A stretch of DNA of 6,833 bases, taken from positions 1 through 6,833 of the forward strand of contig JAOUPW010000102.1 of assembly GCA_029879665.1 (NCBI GenBank). Reading direction: 5' to 3'. A program made the position numbers and the translations under genes. Every line of letters begins with the position of its first letter. Within the stretch, counting starts at the first letter, position 1. The DNA is from Rhodospirillales bacterium (lineage in GTDB: Bacteria > Pseudomonadota > Alphaproteobacteria > Rhodospirillales > JAOUPW01). The notes below the pieces were generated by a model, which had not been told where the DNA came from, searched no databases, and worked only from the letters and a program-made list of their open reading frames with translations. Shown piece after piece: positions 1 through 6,262 of this stretch.

Positions 1-274
1 TTTGATATTATCATATGGCTAGCTAGACTTTCCATGTGTAATTCCAGATATAACCATATTTAAATATAATATGATTTTTCCTCGAAGCATTTAAGAATGA
101 GAGTGAGTTGTGCAACTCCGGTTTCTCGCCGCGAAAGCTTCTGGCTTGGGTCTCGGGAGGCGATAAGGCCCTGATCCATGTATCAATGGGCTCCATTCCG
201 GTTGATTGATCCCCCTGTTCCCGTTAAACAAGCCTCCTATCACTTCTTATTCATATCGTCCACGGAAAATCTGC
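1..274. other. AT-rich leader with no supported gene
   Basis: No convincing protein gene is seen on either strand here. The first 100 bases are markedly AT-rich compared with the GC-rich remainder, which fits a promoter or intergenic zone rather than coding sequence. It holds a TATAAT hexamer at 65-70, a short dyad at 105-118 and a short upstream reading frame at 178-303 (see findings). A second small inverted repeat, ATGG-GCT-CCAT, lies around 185-196. The end of another gene at the extreme left edge cannot be excluded, but the frame open from base 1 stops at 61-63 and has no recognisable content. Confidence 0.5.
42..70 (+). promoter_or_regulatory. Candidate sigma-70 type promoter
   Basis: A perfect TATAAT lies at 65-70 in an AT-rich context. 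The best -35 candidate at 17-base spacing is TTCCAG (42-47), which matches the TTGACA consensus poorly. Transcription would start near 77 and give a leader of roughly 200 bases before the thioredoxin-fold gene. An AT-rich stretch can give a -10 match by chance, so confidence is low. Confidence 0.3.
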
Positions 275-832
275 ATGGTCTCGACGGAAACCCCCCTCTG
301 TAATTTCGGCTGGAAAGCCTCTGATTTCAGTCTCAAGGACTTCGATGGCAAGACCTATACCCTCGCGGACGTCAAGGGCCCCAAGGGAACTCTGATAATA
401 TTCATCTGCAACCATTGCCCCTATGTGAAAGCGATCCTTGACCGCTTGGTCCGGGACGTGAAAGCCATTCAGGCGGAAGGCATCGGTGTCATCGCCATCA
501 TGCCCAACGATCCTACCGACTATCCTGAAGACAGCGTGGAAAATATGAAGGCCGTCGCCGCCAGGAATGGATTTACGTTTCCTTATGTCATCGATGACAC
601 CCAGGACGTGGCCCGCGCCTATGGCGCCGTATGTACCCCGGATTTTTTCGGTTTTAATTCCGACCTGGAATTGCAGTACCGGGGGCGACTGGATGCTTCC
701 CGCCTAGAGGCGGCCCCAATCGAAGCAGAAAGAGAGCTTTTAAGCGCCATGATGCTGATCGCCAAAACCGGCCAGGGGCCGAAGGCCCAGATCGCCAGCA
801 TGGGGTGTTCCATTAAATGGAGCAATGAATAG
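275..832 (+). CDS. Thioredoxin-fold protein of the AhpC/TSA-redoxin type (CNHC active site)
   Basis: Predicted cytoplasmic thiol-disulfide oxidoreductase of 185 residues. What is seen: a redoxin-like N-terminus (around residues 14-40), the active-site motif C45-N-H-C48 followed by PYV at the end of a hydrophobic strand, the GAVC120-T-P122 loop carrying the probable cis-proline of the thioredoxin fold, and a C-terminal MGC178SIKW block. CNHCP and the terminal GCSIKW block are, as I recall, hallmarks of a widespread bacterial family usually named only 'thioredoxin family protein'. Its substrate is not known to me. There is no signal peptide or membrane segment. I chose ATG 275, with GGAAAA 8-9 bases upstream. 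An in-frame TTG at 206 would add 23 residues unlike the family. The gene may be monocistronic, because hairpins follow its stop codon. The fold is secure; the cellular role is open. Confidence 0.88.
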   Translation: MVSTETPLCNFGWKASDFSLKDFDGKTYTLADVKGPKGTLIIFICNHCPYVKAILDRLVRDVKAIQAEGIGVIAIMPNDPTDYPEDSVENMKAVAARNGFTFPYVIDDTQDVARAYGAVCTPDFFGFNSDLELQYRGRLDASRLEAAPIEAERELLSAMMLIAKTGQGPKAQIASMGCSIKWSNE

Positions 833-859
833 CCCTCCCCCCCTGAGGGTTTGCTTTCT
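832..859 (+). terminator. Weak hairpin plus T-rich tail just after the thioredoxin-fold gene
   Basis: Immediately after the stop codon, CCCTC (833-837) can pair with GAGGG (845-849) across a 7-base loop, with a possible extra G-U pair at the base. The T-rich stretch TTTGCTTTCT follows. The stem is short, so this is a candidate intrinsic terminator only. Confidence 0.3.
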
Positions 860-879
860 CCTCAATAGAGCTATATTTT
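851..879 (+). promoter_or_regulatory. Candidate promoter for the TPR-bamB-der operon
   Basis: TTGCTT at 851-856 is followed after 17 bases by TATTTT at 874-879. An overlapping TATATT at 872-877 gives 15-base spacing. Transcription would begin about 886, directly at the hairpin of 891-913. Some promoter is expected here if the preceding gene is terminated, but both boxes are imperfect. Confidence 0.28.
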
Positions 880-890
880 AGGCTACTTCT

Positions 891-921
891 GCCCCGCCCG
901 AATCGGGTGGGGCTTATTGAA
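891..921 (+). terminator. GC-rich hairpin, terminator or 5' leader structure
   Basis: GCCCCGCCCG (891-900) pairs with CGGGTGGGGC (904-913) over a three-base AAT loop. This makes a ten-pair stem with a single G-U wobble, followed by TTATTGAATTT. It has the form of a rho-independent terminator for the upstream gene in the plus direction. It also ends only 11 bases before the ribosome binding site of the next gene, so it could instead be a leader hairpin of that gene's transcript. Confidence 0.5.
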
Positions 922-924
922 TTT

Positions 925-929
925 GGAGA
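925..929 (+). promoter_or_regulatory. Ribosome binding site that decides the TTG start at 935
   Basis: GGAGA lies six to seven bases before TTG 935. No comparable site precedes the in-frame TTG at 917, so the start at 935 is preferred. Confidence 0.6.
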
Positions 930-934
930 TTTCC

Positions 935-1594
935 TTGGCTGAAACATCTGATAATTCCCTGTTTCGAGAAATAGACGAAGAACTGAAACAGGAAAAATTT
1001 GCCAAGCTGTGGAAACGGTACGGCACTTTTGTAATCGCCGGAGCGGTAGCCTTGGTTGCCGTCGTCGGCGGATATCAGGGCTGGAAAGAATACGACATCC
1101 GGACCCGCATGAAAGAGGGTGAAATATTTTCTGCCGCCCTGGCCCTGGCCCGAGATGGCAAATCCAGCGAAACCATCGAGGCCTTCGCAAAGCTCGGCCA
1201 GGACGCTGGCGGCGGCTATTCCATGTTGGCCAGGTTCCAAGAAGCGGGACGGATATCGGAAAAAGGCGACAAGGCCGAGGCCGCGAAACTTTACCGCCGG
1301 ATCGCCGATGACAGCGGCGTTGATGCCGTCTACCGCGACCTTGCCGTGATTCTTGGGACTTTAAATGAAATAGGCAACGCCGATGCCGGATCCCTTCGCA
1401 GCCGGCTTGCTCCTTTGACCGCCGGTGACAATCCCTGGCGCTTTAGCGCCAAGGAACTTTCCGCTGTCCTTGCGATTGAGGCCGGTGACAATGCGGGGGC
1501 CCGCGAAACGCTTTCGGCGTTGATGGAAGACGAATCGGCACCGACAGGAATCAGGGCGCGAGCCCGTGAAATCCTGGCAACCTTGGGCGGATAA
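935..1594 (+). CDS. YfgM-like tetratricopeptide inner-membrane protein
   Basis: Membrane-anchored TPR-like protein of 219 residues, resembling E. coli YfgM (a SecYEG/PpiD partner) and the shorter alphaproteobacterial versions annotated as 'tetratricopeptide repeat protein'. Seen: a short charged cytoplasmic N-terminus with the family-type stretch SLFREIDEELKQ (8-19), a single transmembrane helix at about 30-47, then a helical periplasmic region with alternating Ala/Leu-rich helices. This includes the conserved-looking NPWRFSAKEL (166-175) and a final TPR-like pair ending in ILATLGG. The topology is N-in, C-out. Start: TTG 935 with GGAGA upstream; TTG 917 is the alternative. bamB begins 14 bases after the stop, and this pairing with BamB supports a role in handling exported proteins. 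That role is inferred from family and context. Confidence 0.85.
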   Translation: MAETSDNSLFREIDEELKQEKFAKLWKRYGTFVIAGAVALVAVVGGYQGWKEYDIRTRMKEGEIFSAALALARDGKSSETIEAFAKLGQDAGGGYSMLARFQEAGRISEKGDKAEAAKLYRRIADDSGVDAVYRDLAVILGTLNEIGNADAGSLRSRLAPLTAGDNPWRFSAKELSAVLAIEAGDNAGARETLSALMEDESAPTGIRARAREILATLGG

Positions 1595-1608
1595 AGGTCA
1601 TTATAACC

Positions 1609-2979
1609 GTGCCTAACCTTGTCAATAATAAACAAACTGGACCCCGATCATCCAGATGGTCCGGCGGGATCGTTTTGGTCGCCGCCTTCATATTGTTGGC
1701 TGGGTGTAGCGACTACTCCTGGTTCGGTGGCAATGCTAAACCCCCTCTGCCGGGAGAACGCATTTCCGTTCTCATGCACGAACAAGAATTAAAACCGGAC
1801 CCAAATCTGGAAGCTGAAAAGATTCTGCTTCCGCCGCCGTCGCCGACGGCGGATTGGCCCCAGGCCGGCGGTTATCCCAATCATGCCATGCACCATCTGC
1901 AAGTCGGAGGACAACTCCGCCAAGTCTGGTCCGTCAACGCAGGTAATGGGGCCAACAGCGAAGAACTTCTTATTGCCTCGCCCATCATTGCCGAGGGCCG
2001 GGTCTATGTCATGGATGTCGATTCCAGGGTCAGCACCTTCGACGCCAACTCCGGGGCTCTCCTCTGGCGGGTGGGGCTCACCCCTGATACGGAAGATGAC
2101 GGCCACATCGGCGGCGGACTTGGCTACGCCGGAAAAATGATCTTTGCCGCAACCGGTTTCGCTCAGGTCATTGCTCTGAACGCCGAAACCGGCGCCCAGG
2201 TCTGGCGCCAGAAGGTTAGCGCCCCTCTTCACGTTGCGCCAACCATCCGCGGCGGGCGGGTTTTTGTCGTCACCATAGACAATAAACTGATTGCCCTCGA
2301 CATGCGGGACGGTTCCATCTTGTGGACACATGAAGGGCTGGCTGAAGTCGCCAATGTTCTGGGGGGCGCCAGCCCGGCGGTGGATAATGGCATCGTGGTC
2401 ACAGCCTACTCCTCGGGCGAACTGGTTGCCCTTAAAGTCGATGACGGCCGCGTTCTGTGGACGGAATCTCTCTCGGCGACCCGCCGCCGCACCGGAGAAT
2501 CATCCACCCTTTCTCATATTCGGGGACGACCGATTATTGATCGGGATAGAGTCTATGCGCTTTCACACGGCGGCTTGATGGCATCGTTTGATCTTAAAAG
2601 CGGACAGCGCATTTGGGACAAGGATCTGGGTGGCCTGGAAAGTCCCTGGATCGCCGGCGACTTTCTGTTTGTGATCACGAAAGAATCCGAGCTCGCCGCC
2701 TTGTCTCGTGAAAACGGGAAGATTTATTGGGTTCTCAAGCTTCCTAAATACAGCAATCCCGATGATCGTGAAGGGGTTATCAACTGGACCGGCCCTCTCC
2801 TCACCAGCGACCGCCTGATCGTGGCGGGATCTCACGGCATTGCGATGTCAATTTCTCCCTATACCGGTCAGATACTGGGAACGGAAAAAATGCCGGCAGG
2901 TGTTTCCGTGTCTCCTGCCGTCGCCAATCAAACGGTTTATTTCCTGTCGGACAGCGCGGAACTTATCGCTTACCGCTAG
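1609..2979 (+). CDS. bamB: BamB, outer-membrane assembly lipoprotein (PQQ-like beta-propeller)
   Basis: Lipoprotein subunit of the BAM complex, which inserts beta-barrel proteins into the outer membrane; BamB acts on the periplasmic side and contacts BamA. Seen: 456 residues, a signal peptide with an Arg-containing n-region and hydrophobic core IVLVAAFILL (21-30), and the lipobox LAGC with lipidated Cys33. A proline-rich linker follows (about 45-85), then repeated PQQ-type blades of the pattern 'G-x-V-[YF]-V ... L-x-A-L-[DN]-x-x-[ST]-G-x-x-x-W'. The clearest are near 130-155, 177-202, 217-241, 260-285, 313-338, 350-375 and 400-425, with a last strand at 440-456 that closes the propeller. GTG 1609 is the start, with AAAGG about 11 bases upstream; no better start keeps the signal peptide. 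It is longer than E. coli BamB (about 390), mainly through the N-terminal extension and linker. It lies between the YfgM-like gene and der, the usual neighbours. Confidence 0.93.
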   Translation: MPNLVNNKQTGPRSSRWSGGIVLVAAFILLAGCSDYSWFGGNAKPPLPGERISVLMHEQELKPDPNLEAEKILLPPPSPTADWPQAGGYPNHAMHHLQVGGQLRQVWSVNAGNGANSEELLIASPIIAEGRVYVMDVDSRVSTFDANSGALLWRVGLTPDTEDDGHIGGGLGYAGKMIFAATGFAQVIALNAETGAQVWRQKVSAPLHVAPTIRGGRVFVVTIDNKLIALDMRDGSILWTHEGLAEVANVLGGASPAVDNGIVVTAYSSGELVALKVDDGRVLWTESLSATRRRTGESSTLSHIRGRPIIDRDRVYALSHGGLMASFDLKSGQRIWDKDLGGLESPWIAGDFLFVITKESELAALSRENGKIYWVLKLPKYSNPDDREGVINWTGPLLTSDRLIVAGSHGIAMSISPYTGQILGTEKMPAGVSVSPAVANQTVYFLSDSAELIAYR

Positions 2980-2999
2980 ATTTCTAGAAGATTTTAACC

Positions 3000-4364
3000 A
3001 TGCCTCTCACCGTGGCCATTCTCGGTCGGCCCAATGTGGGCAAGTCCACTCTATTCAACCGCCTGGTTGGAAAACGGCTTGCCATCGTTGACAATTCTCC
3101 CGGCGTCACCCGCGACCGACGCGAAGGGGAAGCCCGAATCGGAGACCTAAGATTTACGGTCATTGATACCGCCGGCCTGACCGAAGCCACCGGCGAAGGG
3201 CTGGAGGCGATGATGCGCGCCCAGACCGACCGGGCGGTAGAGGAAGCGGATGTCATCCTAATGGTGATTGATGCGCGCGCCGGCATCACCCCCCTGGATG
3301 AACACTTCGCTGTCAAGCTGCGGCAGAAAGGTACCCCGGTGATCCTGGCCGCCAACAAGTGCGAAGGCAGTGGCGGCAAGAGTGGCCTGATAGAAGCCTA
3401 TGCCTTGGGCCTTGGGGAAGCCCTGCCCCTCTCTGCCGAACACGGCGAAGGCCTGAGCGACCTATACGATGCGCTTAGGCCCTATGTGGAAGAAATCAGC
3501 CGCTCGGAAGAGGAAAACGCCGCGCTTGCCCCCGGCGAACCGAAACCCGGCCAGCCCCTGCAACTGGCCATCGTCGGCCGGCCCAATGTAGGAAAATCCA
3601 CCCTGGTCAATAATCTTCTTGGCAAGGAACGTATGCTGACCGGACCCGAAGCCGGAATCACACGCGATTCCATTGCTTCCGCCTGGACCTTCAAAGGCCA
3701 GGAATTCCAGCTGATCGATACCGCCGGGCTCCGGCGCAAGGCGCGCATCTCGGAAAAAATTGAGGAACTGTCCACCAGCGACACGCTACGCACCATCCGC
3801 TTCGCCCAGCTGGTGGTGCTGGTCCTGGACGGCGACGACATGCTGGAAAAACAGGACCTGACCATCGCCAGCCTGGTGATCGAGGAAGGCCGTGCGCTGG
3901 TCATCGCCGTCAATAAATGGGACAAGGTTAAGGACAAAAAGGAAGCCTTGGGGCGCCTTAATGACCGTTTGCAGACCTCGCTACCACAAGTGCGCGGCAT
4001 TCCCGTGGTCACCCTTTCCGCGCTTACCGGCAAGGGCCTGGAAAATCTTCTTCCGACGGTGATGAAAACGTACCACATTTGGAACAAGCATATATCAACC
4101 GGCCGATTGAATGCCTGGCTCAAAGCCGTAACCGAACAGCATCCGCCGCCGATGTCGAAAGGGAAACGCATCCGGCTGCGTTATATCACCCAGGCCAAGA
4201 CCCGGCCGCCGACGTTTGCCGTTTTCGCCAGCCGCGCCAAGGACCTGCCACAATCCTACGCCCGCTACCTGGTCAACGCCCTGCGCGATACGTTTGATCT
4301 GCCCGGCGTTCCCATCCGCCTATACCTGCGCAAGGGAAAAAATCCGTATGTGGATGGAAAATAG
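3000..4364 (+). CDS. der: Der (EngA), double-domain ribosome-assembly GTPase
   Basis: Essential GTPase that binds ribosomes and acts in 50S subunit maturation. Two tandem G domains and a C-terminal KH-like domain are all present in 454 residues, a normal length. G domain 1: P-loop GRPNVGKST (9-17), switch Thr37 in PGVTRDR, DTAGL (56-60), NKCE (119-122) and SAEHGEG (145-151). An acidic linker spans about 163-185. G domain 2: GRPNVGKST (193-201), Thr221 in AGITRDS, DTAGL (240-244), NKWD (305-308) and SALTGKG (340-346). The KH-like domain runs from about 357 to the end, with the typical [14 protein letters not shown] close. G4 of the first domain is NKxE rather than NKxD, which I recall from other alphaproteobacterial Der proteins. 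The gene starts 20 bases after bamB with a weak AGAAGA site (2986-2991), so translation probably follows from the upstream genes on the same message. Its end converges on the minus-strand cluster with a 15-base gap and no visible terminator. Confidence 0.97.
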   Translation: MPLTVAILGRPNVGKSTLFNRLVGKRLAIVDNSPGVTRDRREGEARIGDLRFTVIDTAGLTEATGEGLEAMMRAQTDRAVEEADVILMVIDARAGITPLDEHFAVKLRQKGTPVILAANKCEGSGGKSGLIEAYALGLGEALPLSAEHGEGLSDLYDALRPYVEEISRSEEENAALAPGEPKPGQPLQLAIVGRPNVGKSTLVNNLLGKERMLTGPEAGITRDSIASAWTFKGQEFQLIDTAGLRRKARISEKIEELSTSDTLRTIRFAQLVVLVLDGDDMLEKQDLTIASLVIEEGRALVIAVNKWDKVKDKKEALGRLNDRLQTSLPQVRGIPVVTLSALTGKGLENLLPTVMKTYHIWNKHISTGRLNAWLKAVTEQHPPPMSKGKRIRLRYITQAKTRPPTFAVFASRAKDLPQSYARYLVNALRDTFDLPGVPIRLYLRKGKNPYVDGK

Positions 4365-4379
4365 GAAGCCGTCACAAAT

Positions 4380-4673
4380 TCAGCCCCCGCCCCGCTGGTA
4401 GCGCCGATCAATATGCGCCTGAAATTCTTCGGCCTCTTCCCGGCTGTAGCCGAAATAGGCAAAGCGGACGTGGGTCACGGGAACGCTCATCAACGCGATC
4501 CGGCGTTCGCCGGTTTCGGATAACGTGATTTCAAGGCGCTTGGCTCCGTCGGAGATGACCGCCCGGCTATCTTCGAAGATGTACTCTAGCCTATCCAGGG
4601 CGTGCGGCAGCAGGCGGAAGAAATCAGCATGATCGATCCCCATTTCCTTTTCGAAAACGATTTCACCGCTCAT
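4380..4673 (-). CDS. Unknown 97-residue protein, last gene of the AOR cluster
   Basis: I do not recognise a named family. Seen: a short acidic-basic soluble protein without signal peptide, membrane segment or cysteine. The likely order is a strand (3-9), a helix around DHADFFRLLPHALD (14-27), several strands (30-72, including the hydrophobic IALMSVPVTHVRFAYF) and a closing helix (78-92), ending in three glycines. It begins 20 bases after the MoaD-like gene in the same direction, with only a modest AGG upstream of ATG 4673, so co-translation in one message is likely. Ordinary codon use, position and strand argue that it is real. A role in cofactor insertion or maturation of the aldehyde oxidoreductase is a guess from position only. 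Its 3' end converges on der. Confidence 0.75.
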   Translation of the reverse strand: MSGEIVFEKEMGIDHADFFRLLPHALDRLEYIFEDSRAVISDGAKRLEITLSETGERRIALMSVPVTHVRFAYFGYSREEAEEFQAHIDRRYQRGGG

Positions 4674-4693
4674 GCACAGTCGCCTGACTTAGC

Positions 4694-4945
4694 TTACCCA
4701 CCGGCAACCGGCGGCCAGATGGCGAGCGTGTCATTTTCCTGCATGTGATTAGCATCCCGCTCGCTGGGCGCCAGGTAAATTCCATTGAGCAAGACCAGAT
4801 GGCAATGTTCCTGGGGCAGACCGAGGCGGGCGATCAGGGCCGCCGGCGTCATTCCATCCGCCACTTCCATTTCGGCCTCATTTTTTTCCGCCCCCGCAGG
4901 GAGGTATTGGCCGAGCAGGGCATAAAGCTTGATCCTGACCTTCAT
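4694..4945 (-). CDS. MoaD/ThiS-family sulfur carrier of the AOR cluster
   Basis: Small ubiquitin-like (beta-grasp) protein of 83 residues. In the MoaD family the C-terminal glycine is thiocarboxylated and gives sulfur to form the dithiolene of molybdopterin, the ligand that holds Mo or W. Seen: the first strand MKVRIKLYALLGQYLP, the helix region GMTPAALIARLGLP (31-44), VLLNGIYL (51-58), a turn with ENDTLAIWPPV (70-80), and the diagnostic terminal Gly-Gly. ATG 4945 gives the family length. The ATG at 4984 would add 13 residues and overlap the preceding gene, so I rejected it. The start lies 10 bases after the flavoprotein stop codon, with no strong ribosome binding site, which suggests coupled translation. 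Because it sits beside an AOR gene it probably serves the tungsten enzyme, comparable to the MoaD-like gene (aorD, as I recall) of the Aromatoleum AOR cluster. ThiS-like activity cannot be ruled out from sequence alone. Confidence 0.88.
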   Translation of the reverse strand: MKVRIKLYALLGQYLPAGAEKNEAEMEVADGMTPAALIARLGLPQEHCHLVLLNGIYLAPSERDANHMQENDTLAIWPPVAGG

Positions 4946-4955
4946 GAAACGGGAA

Positions 4956-6191
4956 TCAGCTCTGGGTGCAGGCGATATAGGCATCGGCGATCCGATGCGG
5001 GTCCGCTTTCAGACGTTCTTTCCACGCGCCAAGGTTTATCTGGCTTTGAATCAATCCACGCAGAACGCCGACATGATCGGTACGGCCCAGACTGAGGGCG
5101 CCTACAAGAAAACTGCCGTTGAAGGCCAGGCGGATATATTTGAAGTTCTCCTCGTCCACGACTTCTACGACTTCACCGTCCGCGCCCCCTTCCCACTCGC
5201 CGAAAGAACACGAAATCAGGCCAATCGTATCAAGAACGTTCATGTTCAGGCTGCCCTGATAAACGGCTTCACTGCCGGTCATATTCAAGGCGGCGATACG
5301 GCCGTGCTCGACCGCCGTGGGCTGAATGGCGTGCACCGACCAGCCACCGGAAAAATCCGGACCCTGGGCGACATCGCCGGCTGCGAAAATATTCTTTTTA
5401 TTGGAACAAAGGCTATCGTCGACCTTAATACCGACATCGGTTTCGATTCCGCTGCCTTCAAGAAAGTCCGTATTGGGTTTGACGCCAGCGGCAACTACCA
5501 GCAAAGCGGCGTTGAGCGCACTGCCGTTGTCCAGGGCAATCTTGAGGCCGCTCCCGGATTCCACGACTTCCATGACCTTGGTCGAAGTCAGGACCGTGAC
5601 TCCTTTGTCCTCGCACCAGCGTTTGATCATGGTGCCGCCGGTCCGGTCCATCATACGCGGGACCATGCGGTCCTCGGCTTCGACCACGGTCAGATTGACA
5701 CCGCGCTCGACCAGCGATTCCAGGATGATGCAGCCGATGAATCCGGCCCCCATAAGCACCACGTCACTGCCCTTGACCGCCCGGGCGGCGATGTTGCGCG
5801 CGTCTTCCAGGGTCCAGCAATGATGAACGCCGGAAAGATCAAGGCCCGGAACCGGCGGCTTGACCGGGGAGGAGCCCGTCGCCACCAGCAGACGGTCATA
5901 GCTTAAACTGTCGCCCCCCCGCAGGGTCACCGTACCCTTTACGGGATCGACTTTTTCCGCCTTCCCCTGAACGTAAGTAATGCCAAGGCTGTCATAATGT
6001 CCGGCGGTCTTGCGCAGATAGGTCCCCTTTTCGTCGATCTTGCCGGTCAATACATAGGGAATGGCCATTCGCGAATAGGGCGGTTCGGGTTCGCCGCCGA
6101 CCAGGGTCACGGTTCCACCGGGATCAAGTTTTCGCAAAGTTTCCGCGGCGATCACGCCCGCCGGCCCCGCGCCCAATATGACGTACTGCAT
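4956..6191 (-). CDS. FAD/NAD(H)-dependent oxidoreductase, probable AOR electron-transfer subunit
   Basis: Flavoprotein of the pyridine nucleotide-disulfide oxidoreductase class, 411 residues, cytoplasmic. Seen: an N-terminal FAD Rossmann motif GAGPAG (7-12), VATGSSP (104-110), a second Rossmann motif GAGFIG (148-153) for the nicotinamide nucleotide, and AAGDV (270-274) that contacts FAD. The second nucleotide fold ends its second strand in Glu171, which by the usual rule favours NAD(H) over NADP(H). There is no CxxxxC redox disulfide after the first motif, so it is not a classic disulfide reductase. It is closer to ferredoxin or rubredoxin reductase and to the FAD part of NADH-dependent nitrite reductase. 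Lying between the AOR large subunit and a MoaD-like gene, it most likely links the tungsten enzyme to NAD, like the FAD subunit of the Aromatoleum AOR. A strong AGGAGG (6197-6202) sits five bases before ATG 6191. Confidence 0.88.
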   Translation of the reverse strand: MQYVILGAGPAGVIAAETLRKLDPGGTVTLVGGEPEPPYSRMAIPYVLTGKIDEKGTYLRKTAGHYDSLGITYVQGKAEKVDPVKGTVTLRGGDSLSYDRLLVATGSSPVKPPVPGLDLSGVHHCWTLEDARNIAARAVKGSDVVLMGAGFIGCIILESLVERGVNLTVVEAEDRMVPRMMDRTGGTMIKRWCEDKGVTVLTSTKVMEVVESGSGLKIALDNGSALNAALLVVAAGVKPNTDFLEGSGIETDVGIKVDDSLCSNKKNIFAAGDVAQGPDFSGGWSVHAIQPTAVEHGRIAALNMTGSEAVYQGSLNMNVLDTIGLISCSFGEWEGGADGEVVEVVDEENFKYIRLAFNGSFLVGALSLGRTDHVGVLRGLIQSQINLGAWKERLKADPHRIADAYIACTQS

Positions 6192-6196
6192 GTCCG

Positions 6197-6202
6197 CCTC
6201 CT
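6197..6202 (-). promoter_or_regulatory. Strong ribosome binding site of the flavoprotein gene
   Basis: AGGAGG on the minus strand lies five bases before ATG 6191. It is the best Shine-Dalgarno match in the window and fixes this start. It follows the intercistronic hairpin by about 13 bases. Confidence 0.8.
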
Positions 6203-6203
6203 G

Positions 6204-6242
6204 ATAAAGAAAGTATCCCGCGCCCTGTTACGAGGCGCGGGA
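6204..6242 (-). terminator. Intercistronic hairpin between the AOR and flavoprotein genes (attenuator or processing site)
   Basis: Read on the minus strand, TCCCGCGCC pairs perfectly with GGCGCGGGA (stem arms 6234-6242 and 6216-6224) across a nine-base loop, followed by the T-rich TACTTTCTTTA. The nine-pair, almost all-GC stem has the form of an intrinsic terminator. It lies inside a likely operon, so partial termination or message stabilisation is more likely than a full stop. The plus-strand flank lacks a T-run. Confidence 0.5.
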
Positions 6243-6262
6243 AAAAGCCGTTCACAGACCGA

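Noticed and set aside
1421..1493. Twelve-base direct repeat GCCGGTGACAAT at 1421 and 1482
   Set aside because: Both copies encode Ala-Gly-Asp-Asn turns inside the TPR-like protein. They are explained by the repeat nature of the protein and are not a DNA element.
1789..2331. A 180-codon minus-strand open frame opposite bamB
   Set aside because: Antisense shadow of the beta-propeller repeats, with no recognisable domain or ribosome binding site context.
2976..2987. CTAGA-TT-TCTAG dyad at the bamB stop codon
   Set aside because: Only five AT-rich pairs with no T-run, overlapping the stop codon. Too weak to call a terminator or operator.
3482..4171. A 229-codon minus-strand open frame opposite der
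   Set aside because: Serine- and arginine-rich translation without any motif, fully antisense to an unmistakable Der protein.
4946..4984. Upstream ATG at 4984 as start of the MoaD-like gene
   Set aside because: It would add 13 residues unlike the family and overlap the preceding gene. ATG 4945 begins exactly at the first beta strand.
4929..5906. A 325-codon plus-strand open frame opposite the flavoprotein gene
   Set aside because: It lies antisense to a clear FAD/NAD oxidoreductase with all its motifs. Its translation is rich in Asp, His, Gly and Arg with no family character, as expected from the complement of GC-rich coding sequence.
4956..6191. The flavoprotein as the large subunit of an NADH nitrite reductase
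   Set aside because: The length of 411 residues lacks the bfd-like, ferredoxin-like and siroheme domains of NirB. The neighbours are AOR and MoaD-like genes, not NirD.
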